Source: Prorocentrum cordatum (Eukaryota > Sar > Dinophyceae > Prorocentrales > Prorocentraceae). From it: a stretch of 64,000 nucleotides of DNA. The notes under the pieces were generated by a model. The model searched no databases. It saw only the letters and a list, made by a program, of their open reading frames with translations, and was not told where the DNA came from. Below, piece by piece: positions 55,421 through 64,000 of the stretch; within the stretch, counting starts at the first letter, position 1, and each line of letters begins with the position of its first letter. The DNA is taken from assembly GCA_963575745.1 (NCBI GenBank), contig CAUYUJ010003403.1, positions 123,728-187,727 on the forward strand, in the 5' to 3' direction. A program made the position numbers and the translations under genes.

Positions 55421-55812
55421 ATGGCGACAGGCGCGCGCTTCGTGCCAGCACTGGTCCGGCGGGGCGCCATCGCCGCTGCAGTTGCGGCCGCCGTTGTTCG
55501 ACAGCAGGAGCAGGAGGAGGTTTTGCAGGCAAGTTTCTCCGTGTTTGGGTTTCTCTTGTCCCGCACCCGCGCTTCTCCCTCCTCCTCCTCCGCCTCCTTC
55601 CCCTCCTCCTCCTCTCCTCCCCCTCCCTCGTCGCCATCTTGGCTCGTTGCCATTTTGGCTCCAGGCTCAATTCTTCGTTGCAGCGTGGGCGAGGGCCCCG
55701 TGGGCGAGGGCCGCTTGGGCGAGAATCCTTGCGTTGGTAGCGGCGCTGGCGGCGACTGCCCCGATAGGCACGCGCGGCGGTCGCGGGGTCCAGGGCGACA
55801 TCTTACGAAGCT
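55421..55812 (+). CDS. Putative two-exon gene start, Ala-rich membrane-like protein
   Basis: ATG 55421 opens MATGARFVPALVRRGAIAAA to VLQ (55528). A GC-AG intron fits 55529-55664 (donor CAG|GCAAGT; acceptor GGCTCCAG) in phase 0. It joins to AQFFVAAWARAPWARAAWAR, then ILALVAALAATAPIGTRGGR. The two Ala/Leu segments could be membrane helices. After about 55810 the frame enters a tandem repeat, so the 3' end is undefined. No family is recognised. Confidence 0.3.
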
Positions 55813-55924
55813 CTTGGGCCTGTGGTGTTTGTTCGGGGCGCGGGGGCGGCGGGGCGCGTGGGCAGCGGGTCTGCGCGGAGCGGGCTGCCAGTCGAGCTCA
55901 ACGCCACGCCGTCGAGTCGCGTCA

Positions 55925-56160
55925 TTGCGGCCCCCGTTCATTTGGAAAAGAATCCTGCCCGCGCACGCGCTTTGCGTTTGAGTGGAGCGGCACGGGCGCG
56001 CTGCGCTGGCCCCCGTCATTTGGAGAAAAAACGGTCCCTGTCCGCGCGCGCGATTTGCGATTGAGTCAAGGGGTAAGGGCGCGCTGCGCTGGCCCCCGTC
56101 GTTTGAAAAGAATACGGTTCCTGTCCGCGCCAGCGCTTTGCGTTTGAGTCAAGGGGCAGC
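55925..56160 (+). repeat. About 78-bp tandem repeat, three copies
   Basis: Units contain GGCCCCCGTCATTTGGAGAA, CGCGCTTTGCGTTTGAGT and GGGCGCGCTGCGCTGG with small changes. Confidence 0.85.
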
Positions 56161-56199
56161 GGCTGTCAGGACTACGGGAGTTGTGAGAGTTCCGGGGGC

Positions 56200-56715
56200 T
56201 GCCATGGCGAGTTCCCGCATGGGCAATCCCCATTTGGAAACCCAACATAGGGAATCGCCATATGGGGAATACCCATACGGGAAATCGCCATGTACGGAAT
56301 CCCAATGTTGGAAACCCCTTTCATATAGAGAGTCCCCATGCAAGGAATCCCCATACAAGGAACCCCATGTATGGGGGCCTTAATATACGGAGTTCTAATA
56401 TAGGAAATCCTCAAATAAGCGATTCCCTACATGGGGATTCCTCACATGGAGGTTCTTGAAATGGTGATTCCTAACATGGTGATCCCCCAACATGAGGAGA
56501 CCCCATATAGGGATTCCTTATATGGGGTTTTCCCACACGAAGATTCCGTATATGCGACGCACCGTACGGGGTATTCCCATACGAGGACCCCCCTTATGAG
56601 GGATCCCCATCTGGGGATTTCCCATATTAGGGTTCCTTACGCGGGGAATCCCCATAGGGGTTTCCCCATATGGGCATTCCCTATGTGGGGCTTCTCTACA
56701 TTGGATTCCTTATAT
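56200..56715. repeat. Degenerate palindromic repeat around CCCCATATGGGG
   Basis: About twenty drifted units (GGAATCCCCATANGGGGATT-like) give many overlapping small hairpins; frames are artefacts. Confidence 0.8.
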
Positions 56716-56721
56716 GGGGTT

Positions 56722-57215
56722 TCTCAAGCTTGGGAACCAGAGGTTTCCCAAGCTTGGGAACCAGAGGTTTCCAAGGATGTCCCAGTCAAGCTTGCGGAAG
56801 CTTGGGTTCCCCAAGCTTGGGGAACCAGAGGTTTCCCAAGCTTGGCGCAGTCAAGCTGGTGGAAGCTTGGGTTTCCCAAGCTTGGGGAACCTAGTGCGTC
56901 CCAAGCTTGGCTCAGTCAAGCTTGGGGAAGCTTGGGTTTCCCAAGCTTGGGGAACCTTGGGTTTCCCAAGCTTGGCTCAGTCAAACTGGGGGAACCTTGG
57001 GTTTCCCAAGCTTGGGGGACCTGAGTTTCCCAAGCTTGGGGGGTCAGGGGTTTCCCAAGCTTGGCTCAGTGAAGCTGGGGGAAGCTTGGGTTTGCCACGC
57101 TTGGGGAACCTGTGGTGTACAAGCTTGGCTCAGTCAAGCTGGGGGGAGCTTGGGTTCCCAAGCTTGGGGAATCAGAGGTTTCCCAAGCTCGGCGCAGTCA
57201 AGCTTGGGAAAGCTT
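56722..57215. repeat. Tandem palindrome CCCAAGCTTGGG repeat
   Basis: About eighteen CCCAAGCTTGGG-type palindromes are spaced by GAACCAGAGGTTT or GCTCAGTCAAGCTGG. The dodecamer is its own reverse complement. Confidence 0.9.
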
Positions 57216-57415
57216 GCCTGGGCCCGGGTTATATACTTTCCAGCGGGTGGGCAAGCGGGTGTTCACATCGTTTTATATAGTTTTTAGCGGCTGTTTCCCG
57301 GAATTCGGGTCGAAATTGAGGAATTTTTCGGAATCATTTCAGGGGTTTTGGGAACAATTCGGAAGATTTCTGTGGCAATTAGGGCGCTTTCGGAACGATT
57401 CGGGTGCGTCGCCTC

Positions 57416-57720
57416 TCTTGCGCGCGCCGCCGTGCGCAAAACATTTCGCCTTGCGCGCAACCGTTGCGCAAGGCGTTCCGTCTTGCATGCAAAATGCGCG
57501 GCCGCGGCGCCCAGCGCAGCTTCGCAGTCTCCGCGAGGCGTCGCCCGGGGCCGCGGGCTCGCGCACAAGGTTTCGTCGACCTGTCTTGCACGTGCCGCCG
57601 TGTGCAAGACATTCCGCCTTGCACGCGACTGTTGCGGCAAGGCGTTCCGCCTTGCATGCGAAGTGCGCCAGCCGCGGTAACCTACACGCCTCCCAGAGTC
57701 CTGCGAGGCGTCGCCGTGCC
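57416..57720 (+). repeat. About 176-bp-spaced duplication
   Basis: Two copies (57416-57546, 57592-57720) of CTTGC-rich sequence (GCCGTGYGCAARACATTYCG, GGCGTTCCGYCTTGCATGC). Confidence 0.75.
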
Positions 57721-58264
57721 AGACTCTCCGAAAGCGCTTGGGACGCCTTTTCAGACGGTGTGATTCAGACGTAATTTATTTAAAATTGAGTAATTTAGGC
57801 GCGCAATGAATTTAATATTGAATGATTTTGCTCGAGTCATTTACCTTGCGCCGAGTCGTCACGACACAAACCCACCGTAAAAAGTTTTGGCGTTGCCGCC
57901 CAGACTGGAATACAGATGGCCTGGCTCAGGCGCGGTCCCTGCTCGCTCGATTGGTACAGTAGCTTCCCGTCTCTTTCACGTTGTGGTGTAGCCGATGCCT
58001 CATCTATTTTGCGCACTCGTGTCTGGTCTCATGTTTCGATCTCCTCGGACATGGCATTGTTTACCAACCGCCCCTGGTACTCTCAGTCAAGTGGGACTCC
58101 GAGAAATGCGGAACGAGACATGCCTCCTCATTTCCAACCCTTCTGTATGTCGGGTCCTCGTTTTGAGTTCGCAGCGCTGCGCCCCACCTCCTGTTCACCT
58201 CCGTCTCCAATTTTCCCTCGTCCTCCTTCTGCTCCCAAAGCTCGTCTGTGTGTGGGGTTCTCGT
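57721..58264. other. No recognisable gene
   Basis: AT-rich patch (57760-57850), then mixed sequence with short frames. Confidence 0.4.
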
Positions 58265-58808
58265 TTCGAATCCGCAGCGCCGCGCTCCACCTCCTCACCT
58301 TCTCCTCCGCTTCTCCTCTTCCTCCTCATCCTTGTCATTCGCATCGTCCTTGCCGTCGTCGTCGTCGTCGTCGTCGTCATCGTCGGCATCATCATCATCA
58401 TCGTCCTCCTCCTCATCATCATCGTCATCGTCATCGTCATTGCCAACAGCAACATCATCATCACCACCATCATCATCACACTCATCGTCAGCATCGTCAT
58501 CATCATTATTATCATCATCATCATCATCGTCGTCGTCATCGTCATCGTCATAATCATCATCACCATCATCACCATACTCATCAACATCATGATCATGATC
58601 ATGATGATTATGATGATGATGATTATGACGATGACGACGATGATGATGATGATGATAATAATGATGATGACGATGCTGACGATGAGTGTGATGATGATGG
58701 TGGTGATGATAATGTTGCTGTTGTAAATGACGATGACGATGATGATGATAATGATGATGATGATCATCATCATCATAATAATCATCATCAACGTCATCAT
58801 CATCATCG

Positions 58809-58842
<34 letters not shown>

Positions 58843-58925
58843 TATTAGCATCATCATCAGCGTCGTCATTATCATCGTCATCATTCTCATCATCATTGTC
58901 ATCAGCATCATCATCGTTATTCCCC
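58265..58925. repeat. ATC/GAT microsatellite that switches strand
   Basis: TCG/ATC-rich (58350-58590), then GAT-rich (58590-58760), then ATC-rich again (58760-58920). Confidence 0.95.
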
Positions 58926-58989
58926 AATCAGAGCTTGCCTCTGTAGGGGTCCTAGCGGATTCATGTGGTTAGGTGAGGTGCGTCGCCGA

Positions 58990-59180
58990 GCCGGCCCGGG
59001 TGTCCGGGTGCTCGGGTGCCCAGGTGCCCGGGTGCCCAGGGTTGCCCGGGTGCCCGGGTGCCGGGGGCCTTATAGCTCATATAGCCCATATAGCCCTATA
59101 GCCCTATAGCCCTATAGCCCTATAGCCCTATTGCCCTATTGCCCGATAGCCCTACAGCCCTGTAACCCTATAGCAACAGG
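58990..59180 (+). repeat. GCCCGGGTGC decamers and CCCTATAG octamers
   Basis: 59000-59065 repeats GGTGCCCGGGTGCC; 59070-59175 repeats TATAGCCC about twelve times. A short remnant (CCTATAGCC) recurs near 59370. Confidence 0.9.
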
Positions 59181-59700
59181 GGGGCACGGCGACTGCTTCC
59201 CCGGCCCCGGCGACCAGCCACTTGGTCCCCGTGAGCAGCGCCCTGCCGGCGGGGCCCTCAGGACGCGGGAGGGGACTGGCGGGGGGGGGGGGCCGAGCAG
59301 CGGCAGCGGCATTCAGCGTCTGTCGCCGCGCCGTGTGCTCTCTTCGCGCCCAGGGGGGCGACGCCGATAGCCCTATAGCCCCATAGTCCTCATGGCCTTC
59401 ATAGCCCTCGCAGACTTCATAAATCCAAAGAGCAAGTACAAAGGGATCTCACGTAAGATCAAGAGATACTCTGATTGTTTTTTTCCTCCGATATCGCTAT
59501 TTTCTTCTATATTATCCTTGCCACCTCTAGCGCGAAGTTTTCAGCGGGCCACTCAGCATGCTACTCGCGCGCGGGCGTGTCAGGCTGCTGGCCCGAATTG
59601 CAGGTGCCCTCAGCCTGCCGACAACAACGCCTGTGCTGATCAACATCGTGCTGCTCATCATTATTATCCGGCCCCTGCGGCGGCATAATTTTCCCAAACT
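59181..59700. other. No recognisable gene
   Basis: GC-rich part followed by mixed sequence; short frames only. Confidence 0.4.
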
Positions 59701-60745
59701 CCCCCCGGTACCCACGAGGTGGGGGGTCCCGAAAATTGCAATCCCCATGGAGCCTCTCAGGCGGTGGGGCGTCAAACGGGGGAGCTAGATGGGGGTTGGG
59801 GCCGGGGCGAGAATTGCGAGGTGGTGGGTCTCAAGAACAATAGTCCCGGTGGGTGCCTCTCAGGCGGTGGGTGTCAGACGGGGTTGCTACAAGGGGGGGG
59901 GGTGGGAGGTGCGAAGAACAGTTGTCCCGATGGGAGCCTCTCAGGCGGCGGCCTGTCAGACAGGGGGGGTAGAACGGGGGGGGGCCGGGGCGAAGATTGC
60001 GAGGTGGGGGTTTCCAAGACCAGTAGTCCCGATGGGGGCTTCTGAGGCGGTGGGGTGTCAGACGGGGGGGCTAGCATGGGGGGGAGCCCGCGCGAAAAGT
60101 GGGAGGGGGGGGGTCCCCAGAACAGTAATCCCCATGGGGGTTTCTCAGGCGGTGGGGTGTTATTTTGGGGGCCTAGAGGGGGGGGGCTGGGGCGAGCGAT
60201 CGCGATGGGGGGTCTCGAGAACAGTAGTCCCGATGGGGGCTCTCAGGCGGTTGGGCGTCGGTCGGGGGGGGTCTCGAAATTGCGAGATGGGGGGCTCGAA
60301 GAACAATGGACCCGATGCGGGCTTCTGCGGCAGTGGGGCGTCGGACGGGGGGGCTAGAAAGGAGGGGGCCTGGGCGAAAACTGCGAGGTGAGGGGTCCCA
60401 GTCCCGGTGGGGGCCTCTCAGGCGGTGGGGCGTCAGACGGGGGGGCGAGAGCCAGGCCGAAAACTGCGAGGTGGTGGGTCTCAAGAAGAGTAGTCCCGAT
60501 ATGGGGCCTTGGGGGGCGATGGGGTGTCAGACGGGGGGGCCAGAACGGGGGGGTCTCGGCGCGAGGGGGTTTGGCCCTGAGGACATTCTCAGGCGGCGGG
60601 GTTTCAGACGGGGCCAAACTTGCGAGGTGGGGGATCCCAATATCAATAGTCCCGTCGGGGGCCTCTCAGGCGGCGGGGCGTCAGACGGGGGGACTAGAAC
60701 GGGGGGCGGCCGGGGCGAAAATTGCGAGGTGGGGGCTCCCAAGAA
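59700..60745 (+). repeat. G-rich tandem repeat, about 80-110 bp unit
   Basis: About ten copies, each with GCGAGGTGGGGG, AGAACAGTAGTCCCGATGGG and TCAGGCGGTGGGGCGTCAGA. Open frames through it are artefacts. It ends just before the spliced leader. Confidence 0.93.
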
Positions 60746-60759
60746 CAGTATACTCTACA

Positions 60760-60796
60760 TCCGTAGCCATTTTGGCTCAAGCCATTTTGGCTCATG
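60760..60796 (+). other. Genomic spliced leader plus truncated second relic
   Basis: 60760-60781 matches the full dinoflagellate 22-nt leader (contains GTAGCCATTTTGGCTCAAG). 60782-60796 (CCATTTTGGCTCATG) is a second, truncated copy. This head-to-tail form is the signature of a retroposed trans-spliced mRNA. Confidence 0.93.
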
Positions 60797-60826
60797 ACCT
60801 TGACTCCCAAGGTTGAATTGATTTAG

Positions 60827-62010
60827 ATGTTACTCATGCCTGAACGCAGGCGTTTCTTTTCGAAAGATCAGCCCTACTCGTTCCGCGCTGTCCACCCCAA
60901 CCGTGCTCTACGTTGTTTCGGAGAAGTGTTCCGTAGATCGGCGTTCGAGAAGGTTGCGGACAAACCTGCTGTTCTCTTCGATATAAAGACCGATGCGCAT
61001 GAAGCAGTTGACCAAGTAGAAGAAGGTGGCATGCCTGAACGCAGGCGCTTCTTTCTGAAAGATCAGCCCGACTTGTTCCGCGCTGTCCACCCCAAGCGTG
61101 TTCTACGTTGCTTCGGGGAAGTGTTTAGTAGATCAGCGTTCGAAACGGCTGCTGCCAAAACGACTTCGCAATTATCGCCCGCTGGTCTCCTCGATGCAAA
61201 CAACGATGCGCATGAAGCAGCTGACCAGGTATATTACGCATGTCAGCAAGTAGAACGAGTTGGAGCGTTTCTGAGCCACGTTTGGGCAGCGGATCGTGGA
61301 CTCAAGGTTCTGGCATTGTATTATTACTTGAACATTGAGTCGGCTGTCATTGCTAGCGTCGGTGCTTGGATTGTGACAATTTGCATAATGGTGATCATCA
61401 ACGGCCCATTTGGAATGACAGCGCAACCAGGTATGCTCATGGTATTCTTGGGCGTCCCAATATTGGTATTTGTTGTCGTGTTGTTTTGTGGCCATATGGT
61501 TCGAGTTCCCATTCAAACCATGTGGCTGGATAAGCTGAGCATCCATCAGACTCGCAAGGACCTACAGATTAAGGGTGTCACTGCCATTCCAGAATTCGTT
61601 GCAAAGTCGGATCGGATGATTGTCCTGTGGAGCGATACATATTTCGAACGCTTGTGGTGCAATGCCGAGGTCGCATCCTTTGCAGCGATTAACGGAGCTG
61701 CCAGGCTTGACATGCTTCCTCTTTGGTTTGCGCCATGGATCAGTGTAACAATGACTCTAAACGTTGTCAGCATCATTGTATCCAGCAAGCTTTTCGTTTG
61801 GATCCCCCGTGCAGCAGAACATAATACATTGCTTCAGCAGGTATTGTTGAACAACCCTCTTTGTTGACGTTTTCGTTGTCTTCGTTGGCGTAGGCTGCAC
61901 CTTCACTGTCGCGTATTTGCTGGAACGTGTTTCACTACCTCAAGTTTCACATGAGCCTCCACACTCCGACTCCCACTCCCGCCTCGACGCCCCAGGCCTC
62001 CAACTCGTAG
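60827..62010 (+). CDS. Membrane protein with TIR-like domain (dinoflagellate type), duplicated N-terminus
   Basis: Exon 1 (60827-61840) is 338 residues. Residues 4-64 and 69-135 are an internal duplication (MPERRRFF to DAHEAxDQV). AFLSHVWAADRG (from 147) then begins a TIR-like fold. It is interrupted by two hydrophobic segments (IASVGAWIVTICIMVIING, VFLGVPILVFVVVLFCGHMV) and resumes with WLDKLSIHQTRKDLQIKG and VLWSDTYFERLWCNAEVASF. A third hydrophobic stretch follows. A 53-nt GT-AG intron (61841-61893) would add exon 2 (61894-62010), ending APSLSRICWNVFHYLKFH and a Pro/Thr tail, 376 residues in all. Without it the protein ends at 61867 (346 residues). I infer a membrane signalling or defence-type role from the fold only. 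Confidence 0.7.
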
Positions 62011-62267
62011 ATTCCCACTGCGGCCCGAAAGACTCAGGCAACGAAGGTCATCATGTTGCCCAGCCTCACGCCCCGCCTCACCGTGGGAGAGAAGGAGGAG
62101 GACTACGAGCCTACCGCGTCGTCTCCGGCGACGTCCCGCTGTGCATCCTAAGGCAGCGGCGCAATCCACCCGACTCCAGCCTGGCTGGCTCCGACACGCA
62201 GAATGTTTCACTACAGGCGGAAATAGCGACATCACAACATACTCCCGACCTCACCCACGACCTCCAA

Positions 62268-62868
62268 CCTTCCACCTCCAATTTTCGACCTCCACCTATC
62301 GACCTCCAACCTCCACCCACCGACATCAAGAGTACGGATTTTGCCCCTCAGCATCCGCCACCAGTTCTTGACCTTCAGTCCTGCATCTCCAGCGTTCGAC
62401 CTCCACCTAAAGACATTCAACCTCACCTGACAGACCTCCAACTGTCAGCTTCCGACTCCCAGCATCCACCTCCAGCTATCGACCTCCAATTTTCCACCTC
62501 CAGCTGTCGACCTCCACCCATCGACCTCCAACCCCAATTAACCGACCTCCAGCGTCCAGAGTCCGGCACCCACCATCCGCCACCAGCTGTAGACTGCACC
62601 TCCAGCGTGCGACCTCCACCTATGGACCTCCAACCTCACCAGACCGACCTCCAGCTGCCAGCTCCCGACCCCGAGCATACACCGACAGCTATTGACCTCC
62701 AATCTTCCACACCCAACTTTCGACCTCCACGTAACGACTTCCAACCTCAACCAATCGAGCTTCAGCATCCAGATTCCGACTCCCAGAATCCACCAGCAGC
62801 TGTCGACCTCCAAGCTTCCACCTCCAGCTTGCGACCTCCACCGAACGACCTCCACCTACCGAATTCCA
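62268..62868 (+). repeat. In-frame ~110-bp minisatellite in the LINE ORF
   Basis: Five to six copies of a 36-37 residue unit with RPPPIDLQP, TDLQL and QHPPPAIDLQ. The unit length stays near a multiple of three, so the frame is kept. Confidence 0.85.
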
Positions 62869-64000
62869 CGCCGGATACGACATTTACATTATACCACAAA
62901 AACGTGCGTGGACTTATTTCGGAAGATCGCGTTGAGGAGCTTTTCGAAGAATTGCGAGGTACACGATGGGATTTTATAACACTGAACGAGACATGGCGGC
63001 AAGAGAAGCATGAACATTGGTCATCCAAAGATGGGCATATATTCATGGGATCCGGATTCGACGAACAACGTTGTGGAGTTGCTATTCTGGTACACAACAA
63101 GTTTGCGAATGCTATCCGGTGCTTCCAACCAGTCAACGAAAGAATCTGCTATGCCGACATTGTGGTGAGTGGTCTGAGATTGCGCATCGTTTCAGCTTAT
63201 TTCCCACATAGCGGATACAGTGACAAGAGCATTCAGTCAATGTACAGCATCCTTGCAGAGACCCACCAGCATGCCCCCACACAGAAGCTCGCCTTCATCA
63301 TTGGAGCGGATTGCAACGCACGTGTTGGACAGCGACAATCCGAGGACGACCGGCGCACCGTCGGGCCATGTGGTTATTGCGACGTCAACGTGCGAGGCCA
63401 GTGGTTGAAGAATTGGGCGTCCACGGAAAGACTACGCATTATGAACACCTACTTCTACAAGCACGCATGCAACGTGACCACTTACACATCGCCCGAACAA
63501 TTGCAACACCAAATTGATTTCATCTTGGCCAGCAAGCCCATATGGCGAGCAGCTGCCGATTGCGAGGCAACGACTGACATCGACCTCGGCTCCGACCACA
63601 AAGCGGTACGATTCACATTCCGAGCACCCGGACGACAACGACACAGCAGCCAGCAGGACACACCAATCCGACAAGGGAAACAACGTCGACCACGACGGAG
63701 CCGTCCAGCTTGGCCCCCGGACGACATCCCTGCATACCGCCATGCTCTCACAGACAAGTTAGACGAACTATTACTCGAGACCCGGCTCCAACTCAAATGC
63801 GAGAACATCGAGGCCGCCATCGCCGAGACACTACTGGGCCAACAACAGCCAGAGCCATCCGGCGCACTCAGCATCCAGCAAGCGACAACGACCAGCACTG
63901 TTGTGCGACTACTCCGGGACAGACGGGACACACCAACAACCGACACGACAGCACGAGCACACATCAACAAGACGATCCGCAAGGAGCTCAGGGCTATCAA
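62622..64000 (+). CDS. LINE endonuclease-containing ORF, partial
   Basis: The first in-frame ATG is 62622, though the frame is open upstream. The APE-like endonuclease starts at about 62880: TLYHKNVRGLISEDRVEELF, WDFITLNETWRQEK (catalytic Glu), CGVAILVHNKF, LRIVSAYFPHSGYSD, FIIGADCNARVG (GDxN-type box), QIDFILASK and IDLGSDHKAVRF (SDH box). All major EEP boxes are present. The enzyme would nick the target DNA for reverse transcription. A basic, Gln/Arg-rich linker follows to the window end. It lies immediately 3' of the TIR-like gene, and its open frame overlaps that gene's 3' end. Confidence 0.85.
   Translation, partial: MDLQPHQTDLQLPAPDPEHTPTAIDLQSSTPNFRPPRNDFQPQPIELQHPDSDSQNPPAAVDLQASTSSLRPPPNDLHLPNSTPDTTFTLYHKNVRGLISEDRVEELFEELRGTRWDFITLNETWRQEKHEHWSSKDGHIFMGSGFDEQRCGVAILVHNKFANAIRCFQPVNERICYADIVVSGLRLRIVSAYFPHSGYSDKSIQSMYSILAETHQHAPTQKLAFIIGADCNARVGQRQSEDDRRTVGPCGYCDVNVRGQWLKNWASTERLRIMNTYFYKHACNVTTYTSPEQLQHQIDFILASKPIWRAAADCEATTDIDLGSDHKAVRFTFRAPGRQRHSSQQDTPIRQGKQRRPRRSRPAWPPDDIPAYRHALTDKLDELLLETRLQLKCENIEAAIAETLLGQQQPEPSGALSIQQATTTSTVVRLLRDRRDTPTTDTTARAHINKTIRKELRAI

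Larger units (their letters stand above)
62011..64000 (+). mobile_element. 5' part of a LINE retroelement, plus strand, continues past the window
   Basis: One frame is open from before 62011 to the last base. It holds a tandem peptide repeat, then an APE-type endonuclease, then a basic linker. The RT would lie beyond 64000. It is distinct in sequence from the decayed LINE at 2.8-9.0 kb and shows no frame break, so it is younger. Confidence 0.8.

Noticed and set aside
59070-59175. CCCTATAG octamers as a telomere
   Set aside because: Plant-type telomere repeats would be TTTAGGG/CCCTAAA. The octamer differs and is internal, between other satellites.

Overview
This is a window of dinoflagellate nuclear DNA. 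The decisive evidence is a complete copy of the 22-nt dinoflagellate spliced leader (dinoSL) at 60760-60781, followed by a truncated second copy, and three tandem degraded dinoSL copies at 25516-25554. Each set lies just upstream of a coding region. The long trinucleotide and satellite arrays, LINE-type retroelements, GT-AG and GC-AG introns and one-strand gene blocks fit this. The species cannot be read from the sequence. Calls rest on reading the translated frames; no database search was run.

Layout. 1-2.7 kb is repeats. 2.7-9.0 kb (minus strand) is a decayed LINE with coiled-coil ORF1, endonuclease, reverse transcriptase (RT) and RNase H. 9.2-12.3 kb is GAT and GAG microsatellite with a CTTGG-type dispersed repeat (R1). 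12.9-13.95 kb holds part of an M20-family amidohydrolase gene with one intron. 14.9-24.7 kb is gene-poor and GC-rich, with several inverted-repeat elements and a few exon-like stretches. 25.5-27.1 kb is an intronless nucleotide-diphospho-sugar glycosyltransferase with dinoSL relics. 27.2-27.6 kb holds two abutting foldback elements. 28.2-37.4 kb is a satellite domain containing two near-identical ~1 kb copies of a small membrane-protein gene, exactly 6770 bp apart. 38.4-53.8 kb is a block of four long plus-strand ORFs. 54.8-60.7 kb is a mosaic of tandem, palindromic and trinucleotide repeats. 60.8-62.0 kb is a membrane protein with a TIR-like domain, preceded by dinoSL. 62.0-64.0 kb is the 5' part of a second LINE, open to the window end.

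Two themes stand out. First, at least six different short inverted-repeat families (about 100-220 bp) occur here, and two of them sit inside predicted introns. This fits introner-type (intron-generating) mobile elements. Second, the four-ORF block encodes a cytosine-5 DNA methyltransferase with its main motifs, a large protein with scattered acidic and HxxHN motifs reminiscent of transposases, a Ser-rich partner and an RGG/Cys-His/cupin-like protein. The ORFs are long, nearly intronless and co-directional. They may form one large mobile element or a chromatin-related gene cluster; the sequence alone cannot decide.
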